Source of the DNA: Deltaproteobacteria bacterium
GTDB lineage: Bacteria; Desulfobacterota_E; Deferrimicrobia; Deferrimicrobiales; Deferrimicrobiaceae
Assembly (NCBI GenBank): GCA_023488945.1
Contig: JAMDBZ010000020.1
Span: forward strand, 1 to 30,259
Direction of reading: 5' to 3'
DNA length: 30,259 bases
This document shows positions 24,455 through 30,259 of the stretch, piece after piece; position 1 is the first letter of the stretch, and each line of letters begins with the position of its first letter. The notes beneath the pieces are model-generated. The model was given only the letters and a program-made list of their open reading frames with translations, searched no databases and was not told the origin of the DNA. The position numbers and the translations under genes are program-made.

Positions 24455-25923
24455 CCGGCCTCTCCTTCCGGCGTGCACGCCCTTCCCTTCAGGTCGAAGA
24501 GGAAGCGCAGGATCTTCTTCGTCCGGTCGCTGAACAGTTTCTCGGAATAATACGACCCGGCCGCTTTCTTCGAGATCTCGGCGAGGGTCGGGTAAGCGTG
24601 GACCGCCCCGGCCAGGGTAGAAAGTTTCACGTCCCCGTTGATGGCGGCGACCCACTCGTGGATCAGCTCCCCGGCATGGTGACCGGCGATCTGGCACCCG
24701 AGAAGGTTCCCCGAGGGAGTCACCAGCACCTTGATCTTCCCTTCCGTCTCCCCCTCCGCAAGGGCGCGGTCCACATCGCGAAAGGGTGCCCCCAGAACCC
24801 GGTATTCCACCCCCGCGGCCTTGGCCCGCTTCTCGTTCAACCCCACGCTCGCCACCTCGGGGTCGGTGTAGGTGCACCAGGGGACCTTCGCGTAGTCCGC
24901 CTTCCGGGGAAGCCGCAGCACCGCACTGGAGAGGGCGATCCCGGCCTCGTACCCCGCCACGTGGGTGAAGGGGAAGACGCCGTTGACGTCCCCGCAGGAG
25001 TAGATGTGCGAAACGTTGGTTCGCATCCGTGCGTCGGCGGGAACGCCGCGGGGGGAGAATTCGACTCCGGCCGCCGCAAGCTCAAGCCCCTCCACATTCG
25101 GTTCCCGACCGGCCGCCACCAGGAGGACGTCGCCCTCGATGGTCCACGGCTCCCCTTCCCCCTTCGCGGGCGCCACCCGCAGAAGGACGGAGGACCCCAG
25201 CGTGGCCGCCTTGAGCGCCTTTGTCCCGGTGAGGATCTTCACGCCCTCAGCTTCCAGACGACTCCTGACAACCCCGGCGATGTCCGGGTCCTCCGGACCC
25301 AGAACCTGGTCCGCATATTCGACGACGGCAACCTGCGACCCGAGGCGCCGGAACGCCTGGGCCATCTCCACTCCGATCGGCCCGCCCCCGAGAACCAGCA
25401 GACGATTCGGCAACTCCGTTTGCGAAAAAACCGTCTCGTTCGTCCAGTACGGCACGTCCGCGACCCCTTCCACGGGTGGCAAGGCGGGGCTCGACCCGGT
25501 CGCGATGATCCACGCACGCGCGGTCAGGCGATCGCCGTCTACGGAAACCGTGTGGCCGTCGACGAAGCGCGGCTCTCCGAACCGGACCGCCGCGCCGAGC
25601 TTGCAGAATCGCTCCGGGGAGTCGTGTTCCTGGATCCTGTCGATCACCTCGCGGACGCGGTTCATGACGGCGGAGAGGTTTACCGGAGGGAGCTCGACTT
25701 CGGGGAGCCCGAATTCCTTCGCCCGCCGAGCAAGGGACCGGACTCCCGCCGTGCGGATCAGGGTCTTCGACGGGACGCACCCGAAGTGGAGGCAGTCTCC
25801 CCCCAGCTTCTTCGCCTTTTCGATGAGGATCGTCTTCGCGCCGAACTGCGCCGCTCCCGCCGCCGCGGTGAGCCCCGCCGCCCCACCGCCCAGGATCCCG
25901 AGATCGTAGTCGTATGCCGCCAT
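24451..25923 (-). CDS. FAD-dependent disulfide oxidoreductase (mercuric reductase / lipoamide dehydrogenase family)
   Basis: 490 aa. FAD-binding GILGGGAAGLTAA, redox-active disulfide C44-x4-C49 in GGDCLHFGCVPSKTL, NAD(P)-binding LLVLGGGPIGVEMA, second FAD motif IYSCGDVNG, and dimer-interface motif HAYPTLAEISKKA in place of HPT.xE. There is no N-terminal HMA domain and no C-terminal vicinal Cys-Cys, so it is not a standard MerA although clearly related. It lies with the TVP38 gene and shares its transcript. AAAGGAG precedes ATG 25923. It might reduce thiols, metals or metalloids for the downstream Prx, AhpD and ArsS proteins, which is inference. Confidence 0.9.
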   Translation of the reverse strand: MAAYDYDLGILGGGAAGLTAAAGAAQFGAKTILIEKAKKLGGDCLHFGCVPSKTLIRTAGVRSLARRAKEFGLPEVELPPVNLSAVMNRVREVIDRIQEHDSPERFCKLGAAVRFGEPRFVDGHTVSVDGDRLTARAWIIATGSSPALPPVEGVADVPYWTNETVFSQTELPNRLLVLGGGPIGVEMAQAFRRLGSQVAVVEYADQVLGPEDPDIAGVVRSRLEAEGVKILTGTKALKAATLGSSVLLRVAPAKGEGEPWTIEGDVLLVAAGREPNVEGLELAAAGVEFSPRGVPADARMRTNVSHIYSCGDVNGVFPFTHVAGYEAGIALSSAVLRLPRKADYAKVPWCTYTDPEVASVGLNEKRAKAAGVEYRVLGAPFRDVDRALAEGETEGKIKVLVTPSGNLLGCQIAGHHAGELIHEWVAAINGDVKLSTLAGAVHAYPTLAEISKKAAGSYYSEKLFSDRTKKILRFLFDLKGRACTPEGEAG

Positions 25924-25974
25924 GGTCCGCTCCTTTCGACGTCCCTCTGCGCATGAGTCGCTTGAAGCCACCGG

Positions 25975-26057
25975 AATCTTACACGCCGGATACGACTCGG
26001 CTGTCCCGGCCCAGTGGAATCACCGTTCCCAGGTCACGTTCTTCCCCCTGTAAGATT
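25975..26057. promoter_or_regulatory. 9-bp inverted repeat in the divergent promoter region
   Basis: AATCTTACA (25975-25983) and TGTAAGATT (26049-26057) are perfect inverted copies with 65 bp between them, in the 196-bp gap between the leftward FAD oxidoreductase and the rightward secreted-protein gene. Each half faces one of the two genes, as expected if one regulator serves both. The half-site resembles the TGTAATCTT core at the candidate CusR box near 15670. Confidence 0.4.
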
Positions 26058-26119
26058 TCCCCGCTTCCGCCGACAAACCGCCAGGCAATAAGACATCACT
26101 TCAGTCAGGGAGGTTCGAC

Positions 26120-26557
26120 ATGCAGGCGAACAAGAAGGTCGTGAGTGCGGCGTTGGTTCTCGTCTTCACGCTGTTCTCCGGACTCGCCGTGGCGGGCGGC
26201 GAACGCAGGGTCGCACTGAAGGCCGGCAAGCACGGCAAGGGGGCTTCCGGGAGCGCGGTGGTCGTGGACAAGGGGGGCGACAGAAAGGAGGTCGCCATCG
26301 CCTTAAAGGGCTTGAAGCCGGGCGCCGTCTACACAGTCTGGCTTGTCAACATGAAGCCGAAGATGGACATGGCCGGCCTGGGAGCGGGCGACTATTCCTT
26401 CCGGAGCGACGACAAGGGAAATGCGAGCTATGCGGCGACGATCGACGCGGCGGAGTTTTCGAAGTGGCAGTTGATCGAGATCGCCTATCACCCCTCCGGC
26501 GACGCGAAGAACATGAAGGAAATGGAGAACACGGCCCTGATCGGCAAGCTCAAGTAG
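26120..26557 (+). CDS. small secreted protein of unknown function
   Basis: 145 aa. Clear Sec signal peptide (KKVVSAALVLVFTLFSGLAVAGG, cut near AVA-GG). The mature part is a beta-rich domain: GSAVVVDKGGDRKEVAIALK, then LKPGAVYTVWLVNMKPK, then a helix near DAAEFSKWQLIEIAYHP. The GLKPGAVYTVWL run resembles small secreted beta-sandwich proteins, but I do not recognise a named family. There are no cysteines and no metal-binding clusters. GGGAGG precedes the ATG. It is divergent from the FAD oxidoreductase and shares the intergenic region with the inverted repeat noted above. Confidence 0.75.
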   Translation: MQANKKVVSAALVLVFTLFSGLAVAGGERRVALKAGKHGKGASGSAVVVDKGGDRKEVAIALKGLKPGAVYTVWLVNMKPKMDMAGLGAGDYSFRSDDKGNASYAATIDAAEFSKWQLIEIAYHPSGDAKNMKEMENTALIGKLK

Positions 26558-26640
26558 CGAAGGATCCGGCGAGGACCGTTGTCTCGTGCCGGCAACATGA
26601 AACGGCGGTCCTCTCCACATCCCTCCCCTTGTTTGCGCGG

Positions 26641-26700
26641 CCGGCATTTGTCCTACCCCGCCATACCGTTGAAACCAGAATGGGCAAATGCGATAAACGG
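26641..26700. repeat. 60-bp tail repeat, copy 1 (left of mer module 2)
   Basis: Matches 28741-28800 in 56 of 60 positions. It begins CCGGCATTTGTCC and ends CAAATGCGATAAACGG. Arms GCATTTGTCC and GGGCAAATGC make it an imperfect palindrome. It lies in the 337-bp gap between the secreted protein and merR, directly next to the 68-bp repeat. Confidence 0.9.
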
Positions 26701-26712
26701 AGGCAATTCCAG

Positions 26713-26780
26713 CCATCGCGATCGCAACGCCTTGCCGAGATACGCGCATGACTTTCCGGCTCATGCACGACCCGACAACG
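26713..26780. repeat. 68-bp hairpin-bearing repeat, copy A
   Basis: It contains GCGCATGA, 9-nt loop, TCATGCAC (26744-26768) and then GACCCGACAAC. It is related along most of its length to copy B at 29841-29908, which has the same hairpin perfect. Confidence 0.75.
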
Positions 26781-26833
26781 GCCCACGATGTCCGGGAGAG
26801 ATCCGTCTCCCGCTCCGAAACCGTTCTTCGCCC

Positions 26834-26865
26834 TTGACACCGTAGTATGGTACAGGGTGCATCAT
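26834..26865 (+). promoter_or_regulatory. mer operator/promoter (MerR-type) ahead of merR
   Basis: TTGACA at 26834-26839, a 20-bp spacer, then CATCAT at 26860-26865. The spacer contains CCGTAGTATGGTAC, similar to the CCGTAC...GTACGG dyad of known mer operators. The long spacer is typical of promoters that MerR untwists. It reads into merR at 26895 and then the MerT-MerP module, so merR is probably autoregulated and cotranscribed. Confidence 0.7.
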
Positions 26866-26894
26866 ACATCCAGATCGCGTATGGAGGATCTCCG

Positions 26895-27296
26895 ATGGCG
26901 TTGACGATCGGGCAGGTTGCCAGGCAATGCGGGGTTGGCGTCGAGACGATTCGATTCTACGAGAGGGAGGGTCTCATCGCACAGCCCTCGCGCCCGGAAT
27001 CGGGCTTTCGCAAATACATGCCCGACGCCGTCCGGTCGGTCCATTTCATACAGCGGTCGAAGGCGCTCGGGTTTTCGCTCCGGGAAATCAAGGAACTGCT
27101 TTCCCTGCGCGTCGATTCGAAGACGACCTGCGATGCGGTCAAAGGGCGTGCCGAGGCAAAGATCGCCGACATCGAGAAAAAGATCAGACACCTGCAAGAG
27201 ATGCAACGCGCCTTGGTGACGTTGACGGTGGCCTGCCGGAAGAAAAAGCCCACTTCCGAATGCCCCATCCTGGAGGCCCTCGGAGATGGGGACTAA
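26895..27296 (+). CDS. merR: MerR, mercury-responsive transcriptional regulator
   Basis: 133 aa. A winged helix-turn-helix starts LTIGQVARQCGVGVETIRFYEREGL, the MerR-family signature. The mercury ligands are present: C79 (TTCDAV), C114 (VACRKK) and C123 (SECPILEAL), with the same 9-residue spacing as the Tn501 MerR pair C117/C126. This makes Hg(II) the likely inducer, rather than copper or zinc. ATG 26895 has GGAGG 7 nt upstream, so I did not use the longer frame from 26847, which runs through the promoter. It lies in the same direction as its targets, as in Gram-positive mer operons, instead of divergent. Confidence 0.92.
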   Translation: MALTIGQVARQCGVGVETIRFYEREGLIAQPSRPESGFRKYMPDAVRSVHFIQRSKALGFSLREIKELLSLRVDSKTTCDAVKGRAEAKIADIEKKIRHLQEMQRALVTLTVACRKKKPTSECPILEALGDGD

Positions 27297-27346
27297 ACTC
27301 GTGTCGTCAGCGTATGGGCGGTGAGAAAACGCGGGGGAGGGTAGGC

Positions 27347-27973
27347 ATGGATTCAACCAAAGGAGAACTTGGAGGAGTAACGCCGAAGTGGGCTCTGGTC
27401 GGTGCGGTTGCCGCGGCCGTCGGAGCCTCTGTGTGTTGCCTTGGACCTCTGCTGCTCCTGGCGTTGGGGGTGAGCGGCGCGTGGATCGGGAACCTGACGG
27501 CAATGGAACCGTACCGGCCCTACTGGATGGCGGCTACGCTCGTCTTTCTCGGCCTGGCCTTCTTCAGGGTCTACCGGAAGCCCAAGGAGGTCGCATGTAC
27601 TCCCGGAAGTGCCTGCTCGTCCGATGGGGGCCGAAGGAACAAGATCATCTTATGGATCGTCACGGCGCTTGTCCTCGGCCTGCTTGCCCTTCCCCACCTG
27701 ATCTCCTACGCCTACGCCGGAGGTCCTGAGGAGGCCGTCGTCACCCGGCAGGTGACCCTGTCCGTCCGGAACATGACGTGCTCGGCCTGCGCCGTGACGG
27801 TGAAGAAGAGTCTGACCCGGGTCGAGGGCGTCAAGGACGCGAAGGTGACATTGAGTCCCCCGCAGGCCGTGGTGGCCTACGATCCGGCGAAAGTTCGTGT
27901 GGAGCAACTGGTCGAGGCGACGACGAAGGCGGGGTTCCCCTCCACGATCCCTGCTGACGGAGGAAAACGATGA
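27347..27973 (+). CDS. MerT-MerP fusion, mercuric ion uptake protein (module 2)
   Basis: 208 aa, the same length as the module-1 copy. MerT part with C30-C31 in GASVCCLGPLLLLALG, loop cysteines in VACTPGSACSSD, third helix ending AYAGG, then an HMA domain with NMTCSAC. About four-fifths of the residues look shared with the module-1 protein. ATG 27347 follows GGGGGAGGG and lies 51 nt after merR. It overlaps the thioredoxin-like gene by 4 nt. It would bring periplasmic Hg(II) into the cytoplasm. No reductase of the canonical MerA type lies in this operon. Confidence 0.9.
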   Translation: MDSTKGELGGVTPKWALVGAVAAAVGASVCCLGPLLLLALGVSGAWIGNLTAMEPYRPYWMAATLVFLGLAFFRVYRKPKEVACTPGSACSSDGGRRNKIILWIVTALVLGLLALPHLISYAYAGGPEEAVVTRQVTLSVRNMTCSACAVTVKKSLTRVEGVKDAKVTLSPPQAVVAYDPAKVRVEQLVEATTKAGFPSTIPADGGKR

Positions 27974-28308
27974 AAGTCGAGATCCTCTACTTTGAAGGGT
28001 GCCCCAACCACGCTCCCGCAACGGAAATAGTCGCGCGCGTACTGAGGCGCGAGGGAATCCAGGCGCAAGTTCGGAAGGTTGAAGTACGCAACGTCGAAGC
28101 CGCACAGACCTTGCGGTTTTTAGGGTCCCCCTCGGTTCGCGTGAACGACGTGGACATCGAAACGGGCAGAGAGAACGACCCCCCGTTTTACGGCTGTCGC
28201 ACCTATTCCGTCAGCGGGAAGACCACCGGTGTCCCTCCTGAGGAGTGGCTGGCGGACGCGCTTCGCCGCCCCGAAAACAAGGAGGGATCGCGCTGCCGAC
28301 CCGTGTAA
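27970..28308 (+). CDS. thioredoxin-like small protein of mer module 2
   Basis: 112 aa, a paralogue of 18339-18677 of identical length: VEILYFEGCPNHAP with C11, SPSVRVNDVDIETG, then PPFYGCRTYSV with C76. Coupled to MerT-MerP by ATGA. It may accept Hg(II) from MerT through its single active-site Cys, as a substitute for the N-terminal domain of MerA, but this is inferred. It differs from the module-1 protein mainly in the helix after C11 and in the C-terminal tail (ENKEGSRCRPV here). Confidence 0.82.
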   Translation: MKVEILYFEGCPNHAPATEIVARVLRREGIQAQVRKVEVRNVEAAQTLRFLGSPSVRVNDVDIETGRENDPPFYGCRTYSVSGKTTGVPPEEWLADALRRPENKEGSRCRPV

Positions 28309-28380
28309 TCCGAGACGTGAACATACGCCCGACCACGTAGCAAAAACATCAACCGGTTGTGACGGACGGAGGTAGAAACC

Positions 28381-28668
28381 ATGAACGGAAAACGCAAAGT
28401 GGAATTTCTTGGTGCGGGATGCCCGTTGTGTCGAGAGGCAGAGGAACTGGTTCGCCGCCTGAGCTGCCAGTCCTGCGACGTCCAGGTTCTCGACATGAAG
28501 GACGAAGCCGTCGCGAGGAGGGCCCGGGAACTTGGCATCCGGAGCGTGCCGGCCGTCATGGTGGACGGAAAGATCGCCGACTGCTGCGCGGGACGGGGCC
28601 CGGACGAGGCGACCCTGCGGGCGGCCGGAATCGGGAAACCTGCTTCGTATCCCCTCGGGAAACGTTGA
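28381..28668 (+). CDS. small thioredoxin/glutaredoxin-like protein
   Basis: 95 aa. Strand KVEFLGAGCPLCREAEELV contains the redox motif C14-P-L-C17, then a helix, VQVLDMKDEAVARRARELG, the cis-proline region IRSVPAVMVDGKI and a DCC pair. There are further cysteines at C29 and C32, which is unusual for a glutaredoxin. A GGACGGAGG ribosome site precedes the ATG. It is 72 nt after the mer thioredoxin-like gene in the same direction and is probably part of the same mercury operon, as a thiol carrier or to protect cytoplasmic thiols. Confidence 0.8.
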   Translation: MNGKRKVEFLGAGCPLCREAEELVRRLSCQSCDVQVLDMKDEAVARRARELGIRSVPAVMVDGKIADCCAGRGPDEATLRAAGIGKPASYPLGKR

Positions 28669-28740
28669 TGGGTCTTTGTAGTCCGGTTCGGAGGGACGCC
28701 CGCCGGCCTTCCGCGTTAGAATCAAGTTGTCCGGCGTAAG

Positions 28741-28800
28741 CCGGCATTTGTCCTGCCCCGCCATACCGTTGAAACCAGAATAGGTAAATGCGATAAATGG
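28741..28800. repeat. 60-bp tail repeat, copy 2 (right of mer module 2)
   Basis: 56 of 60 bases match 26641-26700 in the same orientation; the two copies start exactly 2100 bp apart and flank the whole merR-MerTP-thioredoxin segment. It ends 4 bp before the GTG start of the sigma factor, so it forms part of that gene's leader. A TAGAAT candidate -10 lies just upstream (28717-28722). Confidence 0.9.
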
Positions 28801-28804
28801 TTTC

Positions 28805-29389
28805 GTGGAAAGACCGGAGACCACCGATCCCGCAGATTGGGTCGAGCGCTACGGCGATTACCTGTTCCGGTACGCGATGCTCCGGCTGAGGGACCGGTCC
28901 GCGGCGGAGGACCTCGTCCAGGAGACGTTCCTCGCGGCATTGAAGGACCGGGACGCGTTTTCCGGGGATTCGTCGGAGGCGACCTGGCTGGTCGGGATCC
29001 TCAAGCACAAGATCCTGGATCTCTTCCGGCGGGAAGCCAAGGAGGCCCCGATGGAGGAGGACGATCTCCGGGATTCGCCTGACGTCGGGTCGTTTGACGG
29101 CGCCGGACGCTGGATCTCCGGCCCTGCGGAATGGGGCGGCAATCCCGCGGATCTTTACCGGCGAAAGGAATTCCTCGACCGATTCGCGGAGTGCCTGGCG
29201 GGCCTCTCCCCGAACCACGCCGCCGCCTTCACCCTTCGGGAGATCGAGGGATTGGGAACCGCGGATATCTGTAAGGTCTTGAGCGTTTCGGAGACTAATC
29301 TCTGGGTGATCCTCCACCGTGCCCGGATGCGACTGCGGAAGTGCCTGGAGGCACGGTGGTTCGGAAGCGGATCGAGAAAGGGGTCTTGA
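28805..29389 (+). CDS. ECF-type RNA polymerase sigma factor
   Basis: 194 aa from GTG 28805. Region 2 reads DYLFRYAMLRLRDRSAAEDLVQETFLAALKD, with the conserved AEDLVQETFL core element and a basic end (IIDLFRR-like ILDLFRRE). Region 4 reads LSPNHAAAFTLREIEGLGTADICKVLSVSETNLWVILHRARMRLR, a normal helix-turn-helix. The linker is long and acidic (MEEDDLRDSPDV). No good ribosome site is seen before GTG, and its leader is the 60-bp repeat. It ends with TGATG overlap into the anti-sigma gene. Autoregulation is usual for such pairs, but its target genes cannot be told from here. Confidence 0.88.
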   Translation: MERPETTDPADWVERYGDYLFRYAMLRLRDRSAAEDLVQETFLAALKDRDAFSGDSSEATWLVGILKHKILDLFRREAKEAPMEEDDLRDSPDVGSFDGAGRWISGPAEWGGNPADLYRRKEFLDRFAECLAGLSPNHAAAFTLREIEGLGTADICKVLSVSETNLWVILHRARMRLRKCLEARWFGSGSRKGS

Positions 29390-29643
29390 TGCTTGCCTGC
29401 AGGGACGTGACCCGGTTGATATCGCTGTCCATGGACCGGTCTCTTCCCATGGGCAAGCGGGTCGGCGTTCGTCTCCATATCCTCATGTGCCGGTTCTGCG
29501 CGCGGTACGAGCGGCAACTCCTCCTGATCCGCGAAACCTTACGACGTATTGCATTGCCGGGAAAAGAACCCGAAGGCCCGTCGGTCGGGACGCTTTCGCC
29601 GGAAGCGCGGAAGCGCATCCAGGATACGCTTTCCCTCCGATAG
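29389..29643 (+). CDS. zinc-finger anti-sigma factor (ZAS/HC2-type)
   Basis: 84 aa. The zinc-binding motif is H30-ILM-C34-RF-C37, with an upstream Cys at residue 4 (MLACRDV), the H-x3-C-x2-C pattern of ZAS anti-sigma factors. There is no transmembrane helix, so it is cytosolic. Coupled to the sigma gene by a 1-nt overlap. A thiol-based zinc site is a plausible sensor of oxidative or thiol-reactive metal stress, which suits this neighbourhood. The TAG stop (29641-29643) immediately abuts the 176-bp palindrome. Confidence 0.85.
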   Translation: MLACRDVTRLISLSMDRSLPMGKRVGVRLHILMCRFCARYERQLLLIRETLRRIALPGKEPEGPSVGTLSPEARKRIQDTLSLR

Positions 29644-29819
29644 CCCGCATTTCTCACCGGGGTTCGTCGCGAGACGGTGGAGACGGGCGTGGATACAAGG
29701 CGCGCGAACTTCGGGCACCGCAGGCGTAGTGGACACTACGTCGAGGAGCACGAAGGAGCGCAACGCAGTAGACATGCCCGTATCCGCCGGCGCAGCAGAA
29801 GCCCGGTGAGAAATGCGGG
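29644..29819. repeat. 176-bp imperfect palindrome (MITE-like element)
   Basis: Outer arms 29644-29665 and 29798-29819 match in 21 of 22 positions. Inside, smaller pairs (CTTCG...CGAAG) continue inward to the apex CGTAGTG-GA-CACTACG at 29725-29740. The geometric centre of the outer arms and of the apex coincide near 29732, so the whole segment is one long fold-back. No transposase ORF is inside. The next copy of its arm end is at 30135-30153. Confidence 0.85.
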
Positions 29820-29840
29820 ATAGCCCGGGGGACGGCTCTC

Positions 29841-29908
29841 GCCATCCTGATCGCGACTGTTTGTCACGACATGCGCATGATTCGTCAGCTCATGCGCGAC
29901 CCGACAAC
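29841..29908. repeat. 68-bp hairpin-bearing repeat, copy B
   Basis: Contains a perfect hairpin GCGCATGA, 9-nt loop, TCATGCGC (29873-29897), followed by GACCCGACAAC. It is related to copy A at 26713-26780, overlaps the end of the gyrB-like fragment, and is adjacent to the palindrome. Confidence 0.75.
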
Positions 29909-30108
29909 ACGCGCGCCTCGGATGTCGAGCGACATCACGTCCGGGACGTTCTTCTCGATGAACTTGCGGCGCAACTCGACCGGATCGCTCACGTGCTTGG
30001 CAAAGATCTCGTCGGCGTCGGTCTCGTCGCCCACCTCGACGCGCAGGAGCTCCCGCGACTCCAGGTTCATCGACATCTGCCAGATCTGTCAGGGTTCATC
30101 TCGCTCAC
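29885..30108 (-). pseudogene. 3' fragment of gyrB/parE (type II topoisomerase B subunit), frameshifted
   Basis: The minus strand encodes SMNLESRELLRVEVGDETDA, then DEIFAKHVSDPVELRRKFIEKN and a short tail ending LDI, matching the last part of GyrB (MNPETRTLLxV...ADEIF...G..VEPRR.FI..NA). Upstream the residues EMNPD are followed by a frame break: the bases fit EMNPDQIWQMSMN only if one C is restored near 30088. Only about 70 codons remain, and the rest of the gene is absent. It is a decayed remnant, not a working gyrase. Homology ends abruptly near 30108 and near 29915, close to the repeats. Confidence 0.8.
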
Positions 30109-30134
30109 GGCAACGATTCCCGTTCCGATACGCT

Positions 30135-30153
30135 TAGCCCGCATTTCTCACCG
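30135..30153. repeat. copy of the palindrome arm end
   Basis: TAGCCCGCATTTCTCACCG is identical to 29641-29659 and inverted relative to the right arm near 29804-29822. The gyrB fragment lies between this copy and the right arm, so the fragment is bordered by inverted copies. Confidence 0.85.
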
Positions 30154-30182
30154 CCCGTGAGCGAATTGTAGTAGGGCCCCGC

Positions 30183-30216
30183 GTCGGCGGTTCCAACGGG
30201 AGCCGCCGACGGTTTT
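30183..30216 (+). terminator. probable rho-independent terminator
   Basis: GTCGGCGGTTCC and GGAGCCGCCGAC form a 12-pair stem (one G-U) with AACG as the loop. The T-rich tail GGTTTTCTCC follows on the plus strand. It lies well downstream of the anti-sigma gene, after the repeat cluster, and may end read-through transcription or a gene interrupted by the repeats. Confidence 0.6.
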
Positions 30217-30259
30217 CTCCTCTCGTCGGCCGTGCTCGAGCTGCCCCGAAAGGGCGGTT

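Noticed and set aside
24451..25923. Calling the FAD oxidoreductase MerA
   Set aside because: It lacks the C-terminal vicinal cysteines needed for mercuric reduction and the N-terminal HMA domain, and has HAYPT in place of the usual motif. I kept only the family-level call.
1..30259. tRNA, rRNA or CRISPR array
   Set aside because: No tRNA-like cloverleaf, rRNA segment or regularly spaced direct repeats with unique spacers was recognised. The repeats near 26641-30153 are irregularly placed.

Overview
This is a 30.3 kb, GC-rich Gram-negative window, probably part of a larger contig since it opens inside a gene. It is an accessory region dominated by metal and metalloid handling. Lipoprotein TolC-type outer-membrane proteins show a diderm host. 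Two genes (a peroxiredoxin at 22856-23500 and an ArsS-type radical SAM protein at 21400-22392, both minus strand) have an in-frame UGA at a catalytic or conserved cysteine position. Each UGA is followed by a similar hairpin, so the host very probably decodes selenocysteine. With the mer, cbiM and arsS content this suggests a deltaproteobacterium-like lineage (Desulfobacterota/Desulfuromonadia or similar), but that assignment is inference.

Layout. 1-2441: the end of a PepSY protein, an ABC-2 exporter (ATPase and permease) and a secreted, membrane-anchored protein. 2474-17815: two complete two-component-plus-tripartite RND efflux operons facing each other. The rightward one reads RR-HK-TolC-adaptor-RND. 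The leftward one, of CusRS/CusCBA heavy-metal type, reads RR-HK-TolC-adaptor-RND from its own promoter end. The two RND genes converge and overlap by 92 bp at their 3' ends, so about 15 kb is a functional mirror image. 18092-21059: a SHOCT mini-protein, a first mercury-uptake-like module (MerT-MerP fusion plus thioredoxin-like protein, minus strand), a 690-bp stretch with a very strong ribosome-binding site on a 12-codon ORF, cbiM, and a 90-aa orphan.

21400-25923 (minus) is a redox/arsenic block: FAD disulfide oxidoreductase, TVP38/TMEM64 membrane protein, selenocysteine peroxiredoxin, AhpD-like protein and ArsS. 26120-29643 (plus) holds a secreted orphan, merR, a second MerT-MerP fusion with its thioredoxin-like partner, another small thioredoxin-like protein, and an ECF sigma factor with a zinc-finger anti-sigma. 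The two mer modules are inverted paralogues with matching gene lengths and similar promoters, but only one has a merR. No canonical merA is present.

The right part is rich in repeats. A 60-bp repeat occurs on both sides of the second mer module, a 68-bp hairpin-bearing repeat occurs twice, a 176-bp near-perfect palindrome follows the anti-sigma gene, and a frameshifted 3' fragment of gyrB/parE lies between copies of the palindrome's end. These suggest repeated insertion and recombination at this locus. I saw no tRNA, rRNA or CRISPR array.
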